Part shown: piece by piece, positions 46,098 through 56,841 of the stretch
Numbering within the stretch: position 1 is the stretch's first letter
How the letters are laid out: every line of letters begins with the position of its first letter
Source of the DNA: Mesostigma viride
Taxonomy: Eukaryota; Streptophyta; Mesostigmatophyceae; Mesostigmatales; Mesostigmataceae
NCBI GenBank assembly: GCA_009746045.1
Contig: RPFO01002171.1
Location: 7,501 to 71,500, forward strand
Length of the DNA stretch: 64,000 bases
Reading direction: 5' to 3'
Program-made: the position numbers and the translations under genes
The notes under the pieces: model-generated
Database searches by the model: none
What the model was told of the DNA's origin: nothing
The model's input: only the letters and a program-made list of their open reading frames with translations

Positions 46098-47080
46098 GAG
46101 GGCCAGGTTGCGCGAGGGCGGTCCCCTCCCCAAAGGGATCGGATTGCGATGCTCTAGAGGGTGGGGTTTGCTGGGCCGCCATGCATACATGCATGCATGC
46201 ACCAAGGGCCTTCTTAGCTGTGCAGCAAACCAGGCATCACTGCGGGATGAGCGGCCGCCATGACTTCAGTGTCAGTGGAGTCGGGCATGACTCCAAGAAC
46301 TCGGTGGTGTCGTGCGTGCAGGTGTGCTTGATCAGGATTTGCTGGGGAAGGGCGTTGCGGCTGTCCACCTGAGCAACATGTCGCAGCAAGCCGCATGACT
46401 CGTGCGGTGGTTTCTTGGCTCAGTTGTGGCAAGTTTACTGGCGAGTAGGCGTGCTGATTTCCGGGCGGTTCCGCTTGTCTAAGGAGGCCTGCCTTCTCAC
46501 CCTGTTTGGTACTGTTGCCTTGGATGTATAGCAATCAGGCAACGGTTTGGTGCTCAACTTAGTTTTCAGCAAGTTTATTGCAGATGGGGTGTGAATATTT
46601 ATGTGTAAGTTTCTTACCGATGGGCTTTCTGTTCATGACGTGGTTGAGGAGGCTGGAGCTGCCGTGCTTCTTCTTTCATCTTTGGCAGGATGGCCCAAGA
46701 CAGTGCGCAGATGCATCCGTGGAGTAGATACCTGACGCCAGCAGCTGGTGGTAGGCCATGTGAAAGCCAGTGCTAGAATAGCCAGCATGTGCCAAGCTTG
46801 TGTACCGCTTCAAAAGCAGTCTGGGCAATGTAGGGTATTCCTTCAGTGATTGTTTGCCACAAGTTGCCATGACTGTCTGTTATTTAAAGGTTTATTTTAA
46901 GAATGCTGGCCAGACGCATACTTGTTTTTAAGATGTATTGGCATGGGCCAGTTACAGCAGTCGTAGAGACATAGAAGACATGGAAGCATGCACTAGCAAC
47001 TGCTTCATGGCCAGTTGCTAGACATACACAATTGCATGGAGTTCGTTGTAGAAGTCGCCCGGTTTTTTAGCTATTTCTAG
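46098..47080. other. Downstream of the ankyrin-transacylase gene; no gene seen
   Basis: Short ORFs on both strands show no motif. It presumably includes the 3' UTR; no clear AATAAA was found on the plus strand. Confidence 0.4.
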
Positions 47081-47089
47081 CTAACTAAT

Positions 47090-47215
47090 ACAATAAAATT
47101 AAATTATAACATGCCTCCGTGGGGAGATCATGTAGCACATATTCCTTGATGGATGGGTGGATTGGAGGGAGCCGCGTAATCGAACTAACCTAACCCTAAG
47201 CTACTTAGTCTAGAA
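47090..47215 (-). repeat. Hairpin-tailed retroelement end, CCTCCCCACGGAGG type
   Basis: On the minus strand a GATCTCCCCACGGAGG hairpin is followed by CATGTTATAATTTAATTTT. It is closely similar to 53470-53600, including the AGCCGCGTAATCGAACTA block upstream. Confidence 0.75.
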
Positions 47216-47437
47216 AAATCCTAACTACATCAAGGAGCTAACTATATCAAGGAGCTATCTCTAGCTAACTATATATAAGTGAGACAACTAGATGGTTATT
47301 TTCCTTGTGTGTACTTGCATGGCAGCCGGTCATAGATTTCTAGCTGCAGGCATGCGCTGGTTGTCTCTTTCATAGCTACATGCATGTATAGTGAGTAATT
47401 AGTACGAAAGTTCTTTGTTGATCTCTACAGAGTGCAT

Positions 47438-47552
47438 TCTGATCAGGCACTCCGCAAAGGTGAAAACCATTTGCGTGCAGTGCCGGGCCGCGGAAAACGC
47501 GGAAAAACGCGATCTGCAAATGAATCCGACCGGAATCGAACTGGGGACCTCT
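47438..47552 (-). mobile_element. 115-bp 5'-truncated copy of the tRNA-like SINE
   Basis: Flanked by CAGAGTGCAT at 47428-47437 and 47553-47562. In element orientation it begins inside the tRNA-like part (GAGGTCCCCAGTTCGATT) and ends CTGATCAGA, the same 3' end as the longer copy at 21618-21822. Confidence 0.85.
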
Positions 47553-47565
47553 CAGAGTGCATGGC

Positions 47566-47705
47566 CGGTAATTAATTAATTAATTAATTAATTAATTAAT
47601 TAGACTCGATCGCGTGCTCCCGTTGGGGAGTCACGGAGCATCAACCCCGATGGATGGATGGATGGGTGCAAACAGTCCTACCGGTCTAATCTATCTACAT
47701 CAGCT
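47566..47705 (-). repeat. Hairpin-tailed element end with (GGAT)n, ACTCCCCAACGGGAG type
   Basis: On the minus strand: TAGACCGGTAGGACTG, CATC repeats, CGGGGTTGATGCTCCGTG, the ACTCCCCAACGGGAG hairpin, then an (ATTA)n tail of about ten units. Same architecture as 54180-54510. Confidence 0.75.
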
Positions 47706-47997
47706 ACGTACGACATCTATCTAACAGCATTCTAACTACAACATCTATCTAGACAGCTGCACGCTGCCCATGGCCGGTAGCGCGCTACATTTGCATGCAT
47801 GCATCTTGTCTCCATCCTTGATGTTCGATCATATGCAATGTCTGCAAGCTTGTAATTAGGTAGAAGCCCACTAGCTACAACATAAACATTCCATTTGTTA
47901 CATGCAAATTACCAGCGAGGAACTGCGCATGCACATGCATGCAGCCGGCAAATCATACGTATCGTCAGTTGTCTAACTTAGTATTGATAATATATAA

Positions 47998-49745
47998 TAC
48001 CCGGATGTCGCGCACGCTCCTCGCCTATATGGACGATATCCATGCCCTTGGCCCGGCCGACGCTGTGGTTGCCGCCTTGGCTGCCCTTGAAGTGGCCATG
48101 GCGGCCATCAACCATCGGCTCACACTCCCCATGCAAGTGTGCAGTCTTTTCGCCCATGCATGCAGGGGGGCTGCTTCCCCGCGGCTATCCCGCGGGGGCC
48201 TTGGCGTGGGCGCGTGGTTTCTCGTGCCTGGGGCCCGTCCCCGTGGGTGACCCTGACTACGTCGTAGGAGCTCCGGCCGGGCCACCGTGGAACAGCGCAC
48301 CCATGTCGTCGAGACTTGGGCGAGCCTCAAGGACCCCCAGACCAAAGGGCTCCTCCTGTGGTTTTGCGCCCACCCGCGGGTGGTTCAGTGGCTCCGTGGC
48401 GCTCCCCCCCACTTGGTGCGGGTTGCCGCAGAAGGCCACGACGAGCGCATTCATCAAGCCGCCTTGCAGGTGCTCCTCCCCGGCCCTATCCTGCCAGCTC
48501 ACTCCATGCACTTGGCCACCCTCTCCTGCCGCATGGGCGGGTGTGGGCTCACCCGCGCCACCCGCCTCGCCCCCGCCGCCTTCCTTGGCTCTGTTGCTCA
48601 GGCCTGGGCGGAGATCCGCCGGTTGGTCCCCAGCGCTGTCAGCGCCATTCCCGACTTGGTCACCCCATCCCCCTTCCCCTTCGTGCAGGCTGTGCAGGAT
48701 TCTTACCTCGGGATCCAGCAGGCCTGCCACCTCGTCCGCCCCACCCTGGAGGCCGTACGTCCACCGACGCCTGCCCCGGGGCACGCCCGGCGTGTCCACT
48801 GTCGTCAGTCCTAGTGTCTTCCCTGCCTGCGTTCATGAAAAACAACAAAAGACCTACGCGGGTACATATAGTGGTTGTCTCCTTGATACTACACTGTGCC
48901 GACTGGATGGGTCTGCATGCGAGCTTGAACGATCAGGGGAAGGCTTGGCTTCACTCCGTTTCCCTTGAGCTAGGGGAGCGTGGGGACCGCATTCCTGCGC
49001 GCCCTCGACCATGAGCCCTTTGTTCACGCTGGTTCCGGCCCTTTACGCCATCGATCGCTCTCCGCCACCAGCTGTTTGCCCCGCAACCTCTCATCACAGC
49101 GGGTGCGTCCTGCGGCAGCGCTGCGGGCTTGCTCTCGATACTACTGGGCGCACTACATCGCGTGCATGGGTGGCCAGCAGAACTGGTCAGAACTGGTTCC
49201 TCTATCTCCATATACCGCTCTCCTCCGGGTGGTGTTTGCCATATATGGTTCGGTCGGTCTTTCCCCACTGAGTCACACCATCAAGTGCGAGGACGCGGAT
49301 GGGGCTACCCTTTACTCACCCAGCCACCGCCCCGACATTATAATTACCGTGCTTGACTATGACGAGCAGGGTTGCCACCTGCTCATCGATGTCTTCGTGG
49401 CTCGGCCGCTCTCCGGTCGCCACGTAATCCTCCGGGCGGCTGTGGCTGAGCGCGCGCGACAAGTTTGCCTCCTACGGCAATGTGGGGCCCCACCGGGTCA
49501 TCCCCTTTGTCCTTGAGGAGTTCGGGGCCATGGGCCGAAAGACAGCGGATCGAGTTTTTCCACGAGTGCTGCCAGCGCCGTGAGGACCGCCTTGACCTCG
49601 AGGGTCAGACCGCCCCGCACGGGTCTGCCCGCACGTGGTCCTCGTATTGGCGGCAGCGCCTGTCACTCGCCCTCACTCGCACCGTGGCTGATGTGCTATT
49701 CCGCCGCACCCGGGCCGACTTTGTCGCGACCCATGCGGTCTAGAT
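47998..49745 (+). pseudogene. LINE fragment C: YMDD reverse transcriptase end + RLE endonuclease
   Basis: The 5' end enters at the reverse transcriptase motif LLAYMDDIHALGPADAVVAA. Later blocks, in different frames, are ETWASLKDPQTKGLLLWF, SCRMGGCGLTRATRLAPAAF and QDSYLGIQQACHLVRP. A damaged zinc knuckle (TGRTTSRACMGG-like, from 49080) is followed by CEDADGATLYSP, SHRPDIIITVLDY, HLLIDVFVARPLSG and RTWSSYWRQRLSLALTRTVA, ending before TAG at 49741. The 3' half is colinear with fragments A and B but clearly diverged from them. At least four frame changes make it a pseudogene. The fragment also contains GGTTGTCTCCTTG at 48873, probably another minimal CTTG-end insertion. Confidence 0.8.
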
Positions 49746-50989
49746 CCCTCCCAGGCCTGCATGGTGGGCCGGCAGCGATGTTGCTGCGTGTCGTAGTAAT
49801 TTTGTGATGCAAAGTTAGTTGTACCTTGTGCAGCTGGCATGATCCTTGGATGTCCGTGGACATCAGATTCCTAATAATTTCTTCAGGGTTCTTCAAGTCA
49901 TCTCGGGGTTTTCCTTATGTTGCATGCCCCTCTCACCTCCGCAACTTATCATTCTCAATGTATTTGAATATATAATAGTGGCAAATGTCAAAGCAAACTA
50001 TCCAAATGCAATCTCTAAAAGCCAATCTAAAAGTTAAACTAAATGCTGCCGACTCATGATAGGTCTACCGGTACGTGAAGAAAAATGCGAAAAATCGGCT
50101 CCAAAGTACTAGCCTAAGATCTCGATCTGGAATAGACCCCACTGTAACGTCCTCCCATCGATGTTAGATTGGCCGCCATGCGTCCAGGATAGTTGTTTCA
50201 CTTGATATAAGTGAGATACGGAGAGTGTCGACGTTTCACATCAATGGGCGGACATACATGCATGCCCGACATGGGAGTTCCTTATGTAGAGCCATGCTAG
50301 GCATGTGCTAGCTAGCTATAAGGAATAGGAACTTCACTTAAGAAGGCAGTAGGTACTCACGCGTGCAATCATGCAGACTAACAACAGGACACGTGCATGC
50401 CGTGTGCACATGCCGCATGCACCAATTGAGGATGGAAAAGCAGACATCGAGAGAGAAAGAAGAGACGTCTTGCAAATCATCGATGGAAAACGAGCCGTAG
50501 CCGATAGCAACCATCAGTATACATCTCAGTTTATCGTAGTACATCCTCCATGCAAGTTATCACCGCTGGCATCATAACAAAAGAAATCAGGCCAAATGTT
50601 GCCAAAGCCAACGTGCAAAAACAACAAGAATGTTGTTCATTACTTCAAGACTTGCCGTTAGATTGCTGGGTTGGCCTACGAAACGGCATCAGGTTCCCAT
50701 GTGCTGAGTGCATCTGCACACCAGCATAAATAAATAAACAAGTGCCTGGGAATCCTTGTGCCGGCAATCAGGAGGCAGCCGAGGCAATCCTACTCCTCAA
50801 TGCATCATGGGAGTTAGTCCAGGCGTCCTCAAAGCCAGCTGGCCTTCAAATGACTCCCTCGTAAAGTGACCTCCTCAAGTGAGAGGAGATATGGCTTCAA
50901 GGAGTTGACTGCTCCGGTGGAGCATGCCGGTCACATGTAACAATCAGTAAACGGGCCACTCTGTCGGTAGGTGGCTGAGCCGGGGCTCG
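49746..50989. other. Intergenic region downstream of the small heat-shock gene
   Basis: The first ~150 bp may be the 3' UTR of LINE fragment C. The rest shows no coding sequence; ORFs at 50338-50577 overlap on both strands and have no motif. GTTGTTTCACTTGATA at 50190 weakly resembles the CTTG-end terminus. Confidence 0.4.
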
Positions 50990-51670
50990 TTATGGAGAGA
51001 AACAGGGGGAAGCAGTCCCATCGCTAGCCGTCTCGTTGCGCAGGTCCTCGAACCGCCTGGGTCTCCCCATGGTATCATGGAACGAAGGATCATTAGGCTT
51101 GCCCCCATCCTTCCGCCCGCTGAACCTCCGTACCATATTGCCGATGCGGCTTCCGATGCCAGCTTCGGTCTTTTTGCGAAGCTTGATGTGAGTGATCCCA
51201 TTCGCGTCGCAAGTAGCCGTGACGCCTTGAAAACTAGCATCCGCCGGGAGTTTGATTTCACAGGTGTATTTATGCCAGCTTTGTGCAACGTTGTCGTTGA
51301 AAACATTCTTGTGCTTGCTCATCTCAGCCCTCGCATTGATGGTCATAAGTCTTGTTTCTGTGTTGATTCGGACGTCCACATCTTCCTTCGCCACTCCGGG
51401 CATGTCCAGCATATATACGTAGTCCCATGGCGTTGCTACCTCCTGGGCGGTCACCACCGACGTAGTTGCTTTGGCCATGATGGGTGAGGACACCCAGGAA
51501 GAAGCAGCGCCATCTACATCCAAGAGTGTGCGCTTTGCTTGCGGTTTGTCGGCGAATTCCTCCTCGTCGTTAAATTCCTCGACAATCATTTTCTCGCTAG
51601 CGCTGCAATTAGGGGCGCGCCTGCGTTTACTTTGAAAACTGGTATTGCCGAACGTAAATAGAGTTTTCAC
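50990..51670 (-). CDS. Small heat-shock protein (alpha-crystallin domain), intronless
   Basis: A 226-residue ORF. The alpha-crystallin domain covers about residues 81-167: PWDYVYMLDMPGVAKEDVDV, INTETRLMTINARAEM, WHKYTCEIKLPADASFQGVT and CDANGITHIKLRKK. The N-terminal 80 residues hold an SKRRRAP basic patch and an acidic stretch; the C-terminal tail is basic then polar, ending ASPCFSP. Small HSPs are ATP-independent holdases. Two features differ from the plant class I pattern: the usual NGVL near the end of the domain is NGIT, and no clear I-x-I tail motif is present. Residues 60-80 (WVSSPIMAKATTSVVTAQE) resemble the N-terminal arm of other sHSPs. The start at 51670 is the first in-frame ATG. 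Cell location is not evident. Confidence 0.88.
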   Translation of the reverse strand: MKTLFTFGNTSFQSKRRRAPNCSASEKMIVEEFNDEEEFADKPQAKRTLLDVDGAASSWVSSPIMAKATTSVVTAQEVATPWDYVYMLDMPGVAKEDVDVRINTETRLMTINARAEMSKHKNVFNDNVAQSWHKYTCEIKLPADASFQGVTATCDANGITHIKLRKKTEAGIGSRIGNMVRRFSGRKDGGKPNDPSFHDTMGRPRRFEDLRNETASDGTASPCFSP

Positions 51671-53465
51671 ATAATGGTCCTATTCAGAGATTTTCGCAAA
51701 TTGTTGACCATTGAATGGGAACACAGACAAACCTGGCAGCCATGACGAAGTCCCAACGATCTGAAGTTCATGATTGCTCATTAGAGAGTTTTTGCAGAAG
51801 CTTTAGAGTTAGCTTCGACATGAACTCCTCACTCGTAAAATCGGGCGTAACCAAGGCCGAGTTTACGTAACGCCTACGGTACTCAACGACAATGGACGAC
51901 TGCTGAACGGCGTCTGAATTCCGTATTTTTGGGGCCGACAGCCGATGTATAGCGTCTTTAGATGGAACGCGATTTCGCCGAATTTCGTGCGAATCTACTT
52001 TAGCTCAGATCGGTCGTCCGAGGGTGCAAAAACAACTTAATTCTGGCGACCAGCTGGTGCACCTTTAATTTTGCTGCGCGAGCGCTATGAAAGAAAACAA
52101 GGACCGCGACGACGGTGATATCGAGCTATGGCGGACGAGGTGTGGGAGCCCGAATCGGCGTGCCCAGCGGCCATGTCGACCGACCAGTCAGTTCCGGGCG
52201 TCGGCAGCATGCCTGAAGACGCTGCCGCTATGGCTAGGGACGCCCCCATGGGCGACGTCAGCCATGAGGGAGCAGACCAGCCACTTCCGCGGACCGATTT
52301 TTTTCGTTACAGCTGCAAACAAATATGTACCACTGAAATCAGGCATTTTCGCGGGACGAAGGTGAAGACGACGGTGATGGCGGCAGGTTGATCTCGCCAG
52401 TTTTCGCGCGAATTTCAGTGGCTGTTGGGTGGCACGACCATGATTAATTAAACTCATGCTCCCGCTGGGGATTCACGGAGCACCGGAGTGCTTTTAATCC
52501 CTGTACGACCATGATGATGCGTTTCTAGGTTGATAATTGGGTTTCTACGAGTTTATTGAGGTACTGGGGCAAAGGAAGCGTAGATTTTTCCAGTTTCTCA
52601 CCCAACTTTCATGCGGAAACCCTGGAAACCGGCATACATATTATTACGGCAAGACTCGGTTCTGCTGCGGCACCATGCTTGGTATTTCCATGATGTATCG
52701 ACTACGTAACACATGTTTTTTCATTCCGAACGCACGGACTCTCGGCTAAACGGAGATTTTTGCAGACTTTTATTGGGTAGCTCCGGGCATCAGGGTGCCT
52801 GCAAATAGCGTAAGGCGTGACCGTGGCTATTGCTACGGTATGCTGTATTTTCCTGGAAATGGCCTCTACCACCGGCTCAAGCGTGCGTGCAGGCGTAAGT
52901 ATATCGTGTGTCTACCTAGTTTCTGCCAGTTTTCCGCTTATTTCTACCAACCTCTGCCCAGCCTCTCTAAGACCGCCATCCTGCTCGCGGTTGCTTGCAT
53001 GTCAGCCATAGCAGGGTGCAGTTGTGCAGTATTCAGGTGCTGCATGCGTCGTCAAGCCGTGCATATGTCGTGAGGATTGGATATTGATGGTTTATACTGC
53101 GTTGATTGTGCAAGAAGATCAGCTAGGTGCCCATGATAATGGTGAACAATCATGTGTTGTTAGTATCTTGCCAGCATTTGCTAGCATGCATTCCAGCGTC
53201 ATCTTTGCCTGCATGTAAGCTCATGGATCACTCAACCTACCCAAGCCTTGAATTACGCGTGCCTCTTTCTTTCAGTATTGCACGCGTTATGGAATGAAAA
53301 CCCAGCACCTCCCTTGCCACAAGGCACGTGCTCAACACATTGTGAGAGTGGATGATGCTTTGGCTGTGCCTGCCTGATTCAGTCATATGATGTCATCCAG
53401 TCATATGCTGCATGTTTGATGCCGTATAACTTATACAGCACCCATTTTCAACGTTTTGACCCTCC
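51671..53465. other. Unassigned region with one hairpin-tailed element end
   Basis: Two overlapping plus ORFs (52087-52365 and 52128-52391) have no known motif. At 52440-52495 a minus-orientation element end is seen: GTGCTCCGTGAATCCCC, AGCGGGAGCATGAGTTT, then AATTAAT, preceded by GGGATTAAAAGCACTCC, which matches 21970-22000. Nothing else is supported. Confidence 0.4.
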
Positions 53466-53467
53466 TA

Positions 53468-53605
53468 GCTCATTAAAAAAAAATTAAATTAAATTAAATT
53501 AAATTATAACATGCCTCCGTGGGGAGGTCATGTAGCACATATTTCATGATGGATGGGGTGGAGGAAGCCGCGTGATCGAACTATCCTAACTCTATCTAGA
53601 AAACT
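53468..53605 (-). repeat. Hairpin-tailed retroelement end, CCTCCCCACGGAGG type, with (AATTT)n tail
   Basis: On the minus strand GACCTCCCCACGGAGG, CATGTTATAATTT, then about four AATTT units and poly-T. Same family as 47090-47215. Confidence 0.8.
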
Positions 53606-54179
53606 AGCTCATTATGGCCCCGTTCATGGGGCTCGTGTCGTTGCGTCATGTTGTGAAGGGCTCTCATTTCCCCCACTGCTTTGTACTGCCTTGCGTTTGT
53701 GATGCTAATGAAAAATAGCTCCAGTGGGCCTGAGTTTTGTTCCACAGAGCCTGCATATCTTGCCCATAGCTCGTGCAAGTAGCCAGATTTTTTTCATGAA
53801 CCATTTGACAGTGAATAAGCACATGACTAGTGACCTAGGGTCAACAAATTGTTGTCATGGTCAGACCCCCCTGTATTCAAACCAGTGTATCTCTCCAATG
53901 AGTTAGCATTTGATAGGTCTGAGTAGCTAAAAAAATCTTTTGATTTACGGGCTTTCAGGGAAGTATTGACTATTGACTATGGGGGAAAAAATTCCTAGAT
54001 GGTATGACGTGTTCTATAAATTGCTCACAACACAATATATGGCGCTCTAACAAAAAACACACAGGCAAAGGAATGGGCAAGATTTTGACATGTCTCACTT
54101 CATAGAATCTTGGCTCAAACAATGAATTAATTTTAATTGGAATTCATTCATTCGTTCATGCCCATAGTTGCCTCCATTA

Positions 54180-54668
54180 GTTAATTAATTAATTAAGCTC
54201 GTGCTCCCGCTCATGGGGAGTCACGAAGCATAACCCCCGATGGATGGATGGATGGATGGATGGGTGGGTGGGTGGGTGGGTGGGTGGGTGGGTGGGTGGG
54301 TGGGTGGGTGGGTGGGTGGGTGGGTGGGTGGGTGGGTGGGTGGGTGGGTGGTGGGTGGGTGGGTGGGTGGGTGGGTGGGTGGGTGGGTGGGTGGGTGGGT
54401 GGGTGGGTGGGTGGGTGGGTGGGTGGGTGGGTGGGTGGGTGGGTGGGTGGGTGGGTGGGTGGGTGGGTGGGTGGGTGGGTACACGCAATCCTAACGGTCT
54501 AAGCTATCCACAAGCTGACTACAAAAAAGTTGCCTCCATAGTTATAGAGTAGGACTGTTCTTTTTTTTTTGTAGATAGCTTAGACCGGTAGGATTGCGTG
54601 TACCCATCAATCCATCCATCGGGGGTTCATGCTCTGTACGGACTCCCCGGGAGCACGAGTTTACTAAT
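54180..54668. mobile_element. Inverted pair of hairpin-tailed elements around a (GGGT)n array
   Basis: Left copy (minus): TAGCTTAGACCGTTAGGATT, GCGTGTACCC, the (GGGT/CCCA)n array (54262-54480), CATCGGGGGTTATGC, TTCGTGACTCCCC, then GGGAGCACGAGCTT and (AATT)n at 54180. Right copy (plus, 54565-54665): TAGCTTAGACCGGTAGGATT, GCGTGTACCC, four CATC units, GGGGGTTCATGCTC, GGACTCCCCGGGAGCACGAG, TTTA. The two are in opposite orientation, about 50 bp apart, and differ mainly in array length. Confidence 0.85.
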
Positions 54669-56841
54669 GTCGAGTGGGCACAAGTCTGAAGCAAGCGGAT
54701 GAAGATGGAATGGGATGTCCATATTGATCAAGCTGTCTAGTAAATTATTTAATTGCTCGGCAATTTACACTGTAGACTGCGTCACGTAAATGTCTAGTTG
54801 TCTCACTTAATCTAGCTTCTAGCTATGACTTGCGATGATAGTTGTCTCACTCAATATTTTATTAGTAGGGCAGCTGGCATTCACAAACTTGGCACTTGTC
54901 CAGGACTAGAGCAATTGTCTTAGTGACTTGATCCTAACGGCCGAGTATGATTTTCATGAGTTAGTCTGAGTTATGATTTAAAATTATTATGATCTCACTT
55001 AATATCACCTCATACCCTGAATAGACGTATAGCACATCTATGCGCACGTGCTGGCCATTGATTAAGAATGTTTCTTGCCTGCGCTGGTTGTCTCCTTGAT
55101 GTTGTAGCACCAGGGCGGCAGCACGCCCTGAACGTTCCATCTATGAACCCGAAACTGAAAAGTCGCACATCTATACCTGTTTTGGCACAAATAAGGTTTG
55201 AGAAGCCCGCTAGCTGAGGCACCCATATGGCAGGCGCGCGAAATAACTATGAAAAGGTCGACAAGGTGTGCGTTAATAGCGCATTAATGACTTCGTATGC
55301 CCATGAATGGACCTCACAAAACCTCTTCTTTGTATTAAATCGAATAGTATTGTGCCTGCCTGATGGAGACAGACTAACAAAAGGCACAGCCCCGCGTCTC
55401 CGCCACAAACGTACCGACTGGCCTTTCTAGATACCTTCGAAATTCGCAATGCTTTGCGGACCTGGGAAATCAAATGTCGGCCCGTTGGAACCTTGATTGT
55501 TGCAATACGCCAAGGACAGGGAGCGACCGATTGATATTGAAATATGGCCATACTCCGCGTACAAGGGAAACCGAATGGACGTAACAGGGCTGGCACAAGC
55601 CGTCGCAACTTCCACCACTGGGATGATCAACGGACTTGTCTTTATAAAAATTGCCCCGCTCAGCCTCAATGCCCATGCGGCATAAATAAACTAGAATGCA
55701 GCTGCATACGCCTGCAGTCTTAGCGACGTAGCCTTAGAAATGCTGTAGTACGTCATTTTCGAAACCCGCAATAAAATTGTAGCAACCGGCTATGACTGCG
55801 GCGCAAGCTTCCGAATAAAATTAAAATCGCGCGCAGGTACCCGCCGCCATCTTCGTGTTCACTGCACTTCACACGCAACGACGTGCGGTTTGAACGCGCG
55901 CCGACAGGGTCGAAGCGCGCCGGGGTGCACAGCCGTACCGGTGAATTAAGAGCTGACGGTCGTAACGGCATGCCGTACGACGGTTTTACCTCCGTACCTT
56001 TTGGCGACGAAGCTAAATCTAAAAGGTTGCAAAAACTCTCTATTGCTTCCGGCCTACGTCGGCAAAATCCGCTACCGTAACAGTCGGAATTTTCATTCCG
56101 CGTACAATGTTGCGGAATGATTACTGTACAGTACTGTAGAGTATGGACAGACGGATTCTGCCCGGCCCAGATAGGGTCCCTAGCGCGTACGTTCTCGTGT
56201 ATTCTGAGGTGTTTCTGCCGCAGAGTGGACAGGTCCTGGAGTACTATACGGTACGGTAGTTACTGTACTGTACTGTACTGTAGACGATGGCAATTGCTGC
56301 ACGTGCACCAACGCGCAAAAATTTTCACGGTTCCAAAACGCACGTGAATGCGAGGATACAGAAGGATACAGAATTATCACGTCCAATTGTAAAATCCTCG
56401 GTAAAACATCAGCGCGATCGTGCACGCTAATTATTATTGAAATTAACGGGATAGTGGTTTCACGTCCACTACCAACTTACTCCACAATGATAATGGTTAT
56501 TCTTGTCTATTTTTGTCGCTATGCCGACCTCAGTAAGTACGATTAATTGATCAAATTGGTGAAGATCGCGAAAATTGGTCATGCCAACAAGTGCTTGACG
56601 AGGTGTTTGACGAGCACTAAGTCTTGCCAAGAGTGGGCGAGGATGGTGCGGACATTTTACTCAGAATGTGGTTGAACAGTGGACGCACGTCTGCTCGAAA
56701 GAAGAATCTATGTCAAGCAGTTGCTCCACTGGGCCAGGAAGCTGCCTCTTTGCCAATCATTTAGCAAGCCATGCCATGCAGCAGATACGTGCAACTGAAC
56801 GCAACACCCACTCCTAACTTAACTGCATTCCTTGGCAAACA
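54669..56841. other. Unassigned region upstream of the secreted kelch/EGF gene
   Basis: Contains a 26-bp CTTG-end copy (55073-55098, ATGTT repeats at 55068 and 55099), two GTTGTCTCACT motifs (54799, 54840) and a TACTGTACTGTACTG run (56262-56281). An 80-codon minus ORF (55427-55669) is protein-like but unrecognised. No host gene is supported. Confidence 0.4.

Noticed and set aside
45296-46205. Minus ORFs of 261-278 codons
   Set aside because: Antisense shadows of the GC-rich transacylase coding sequence.
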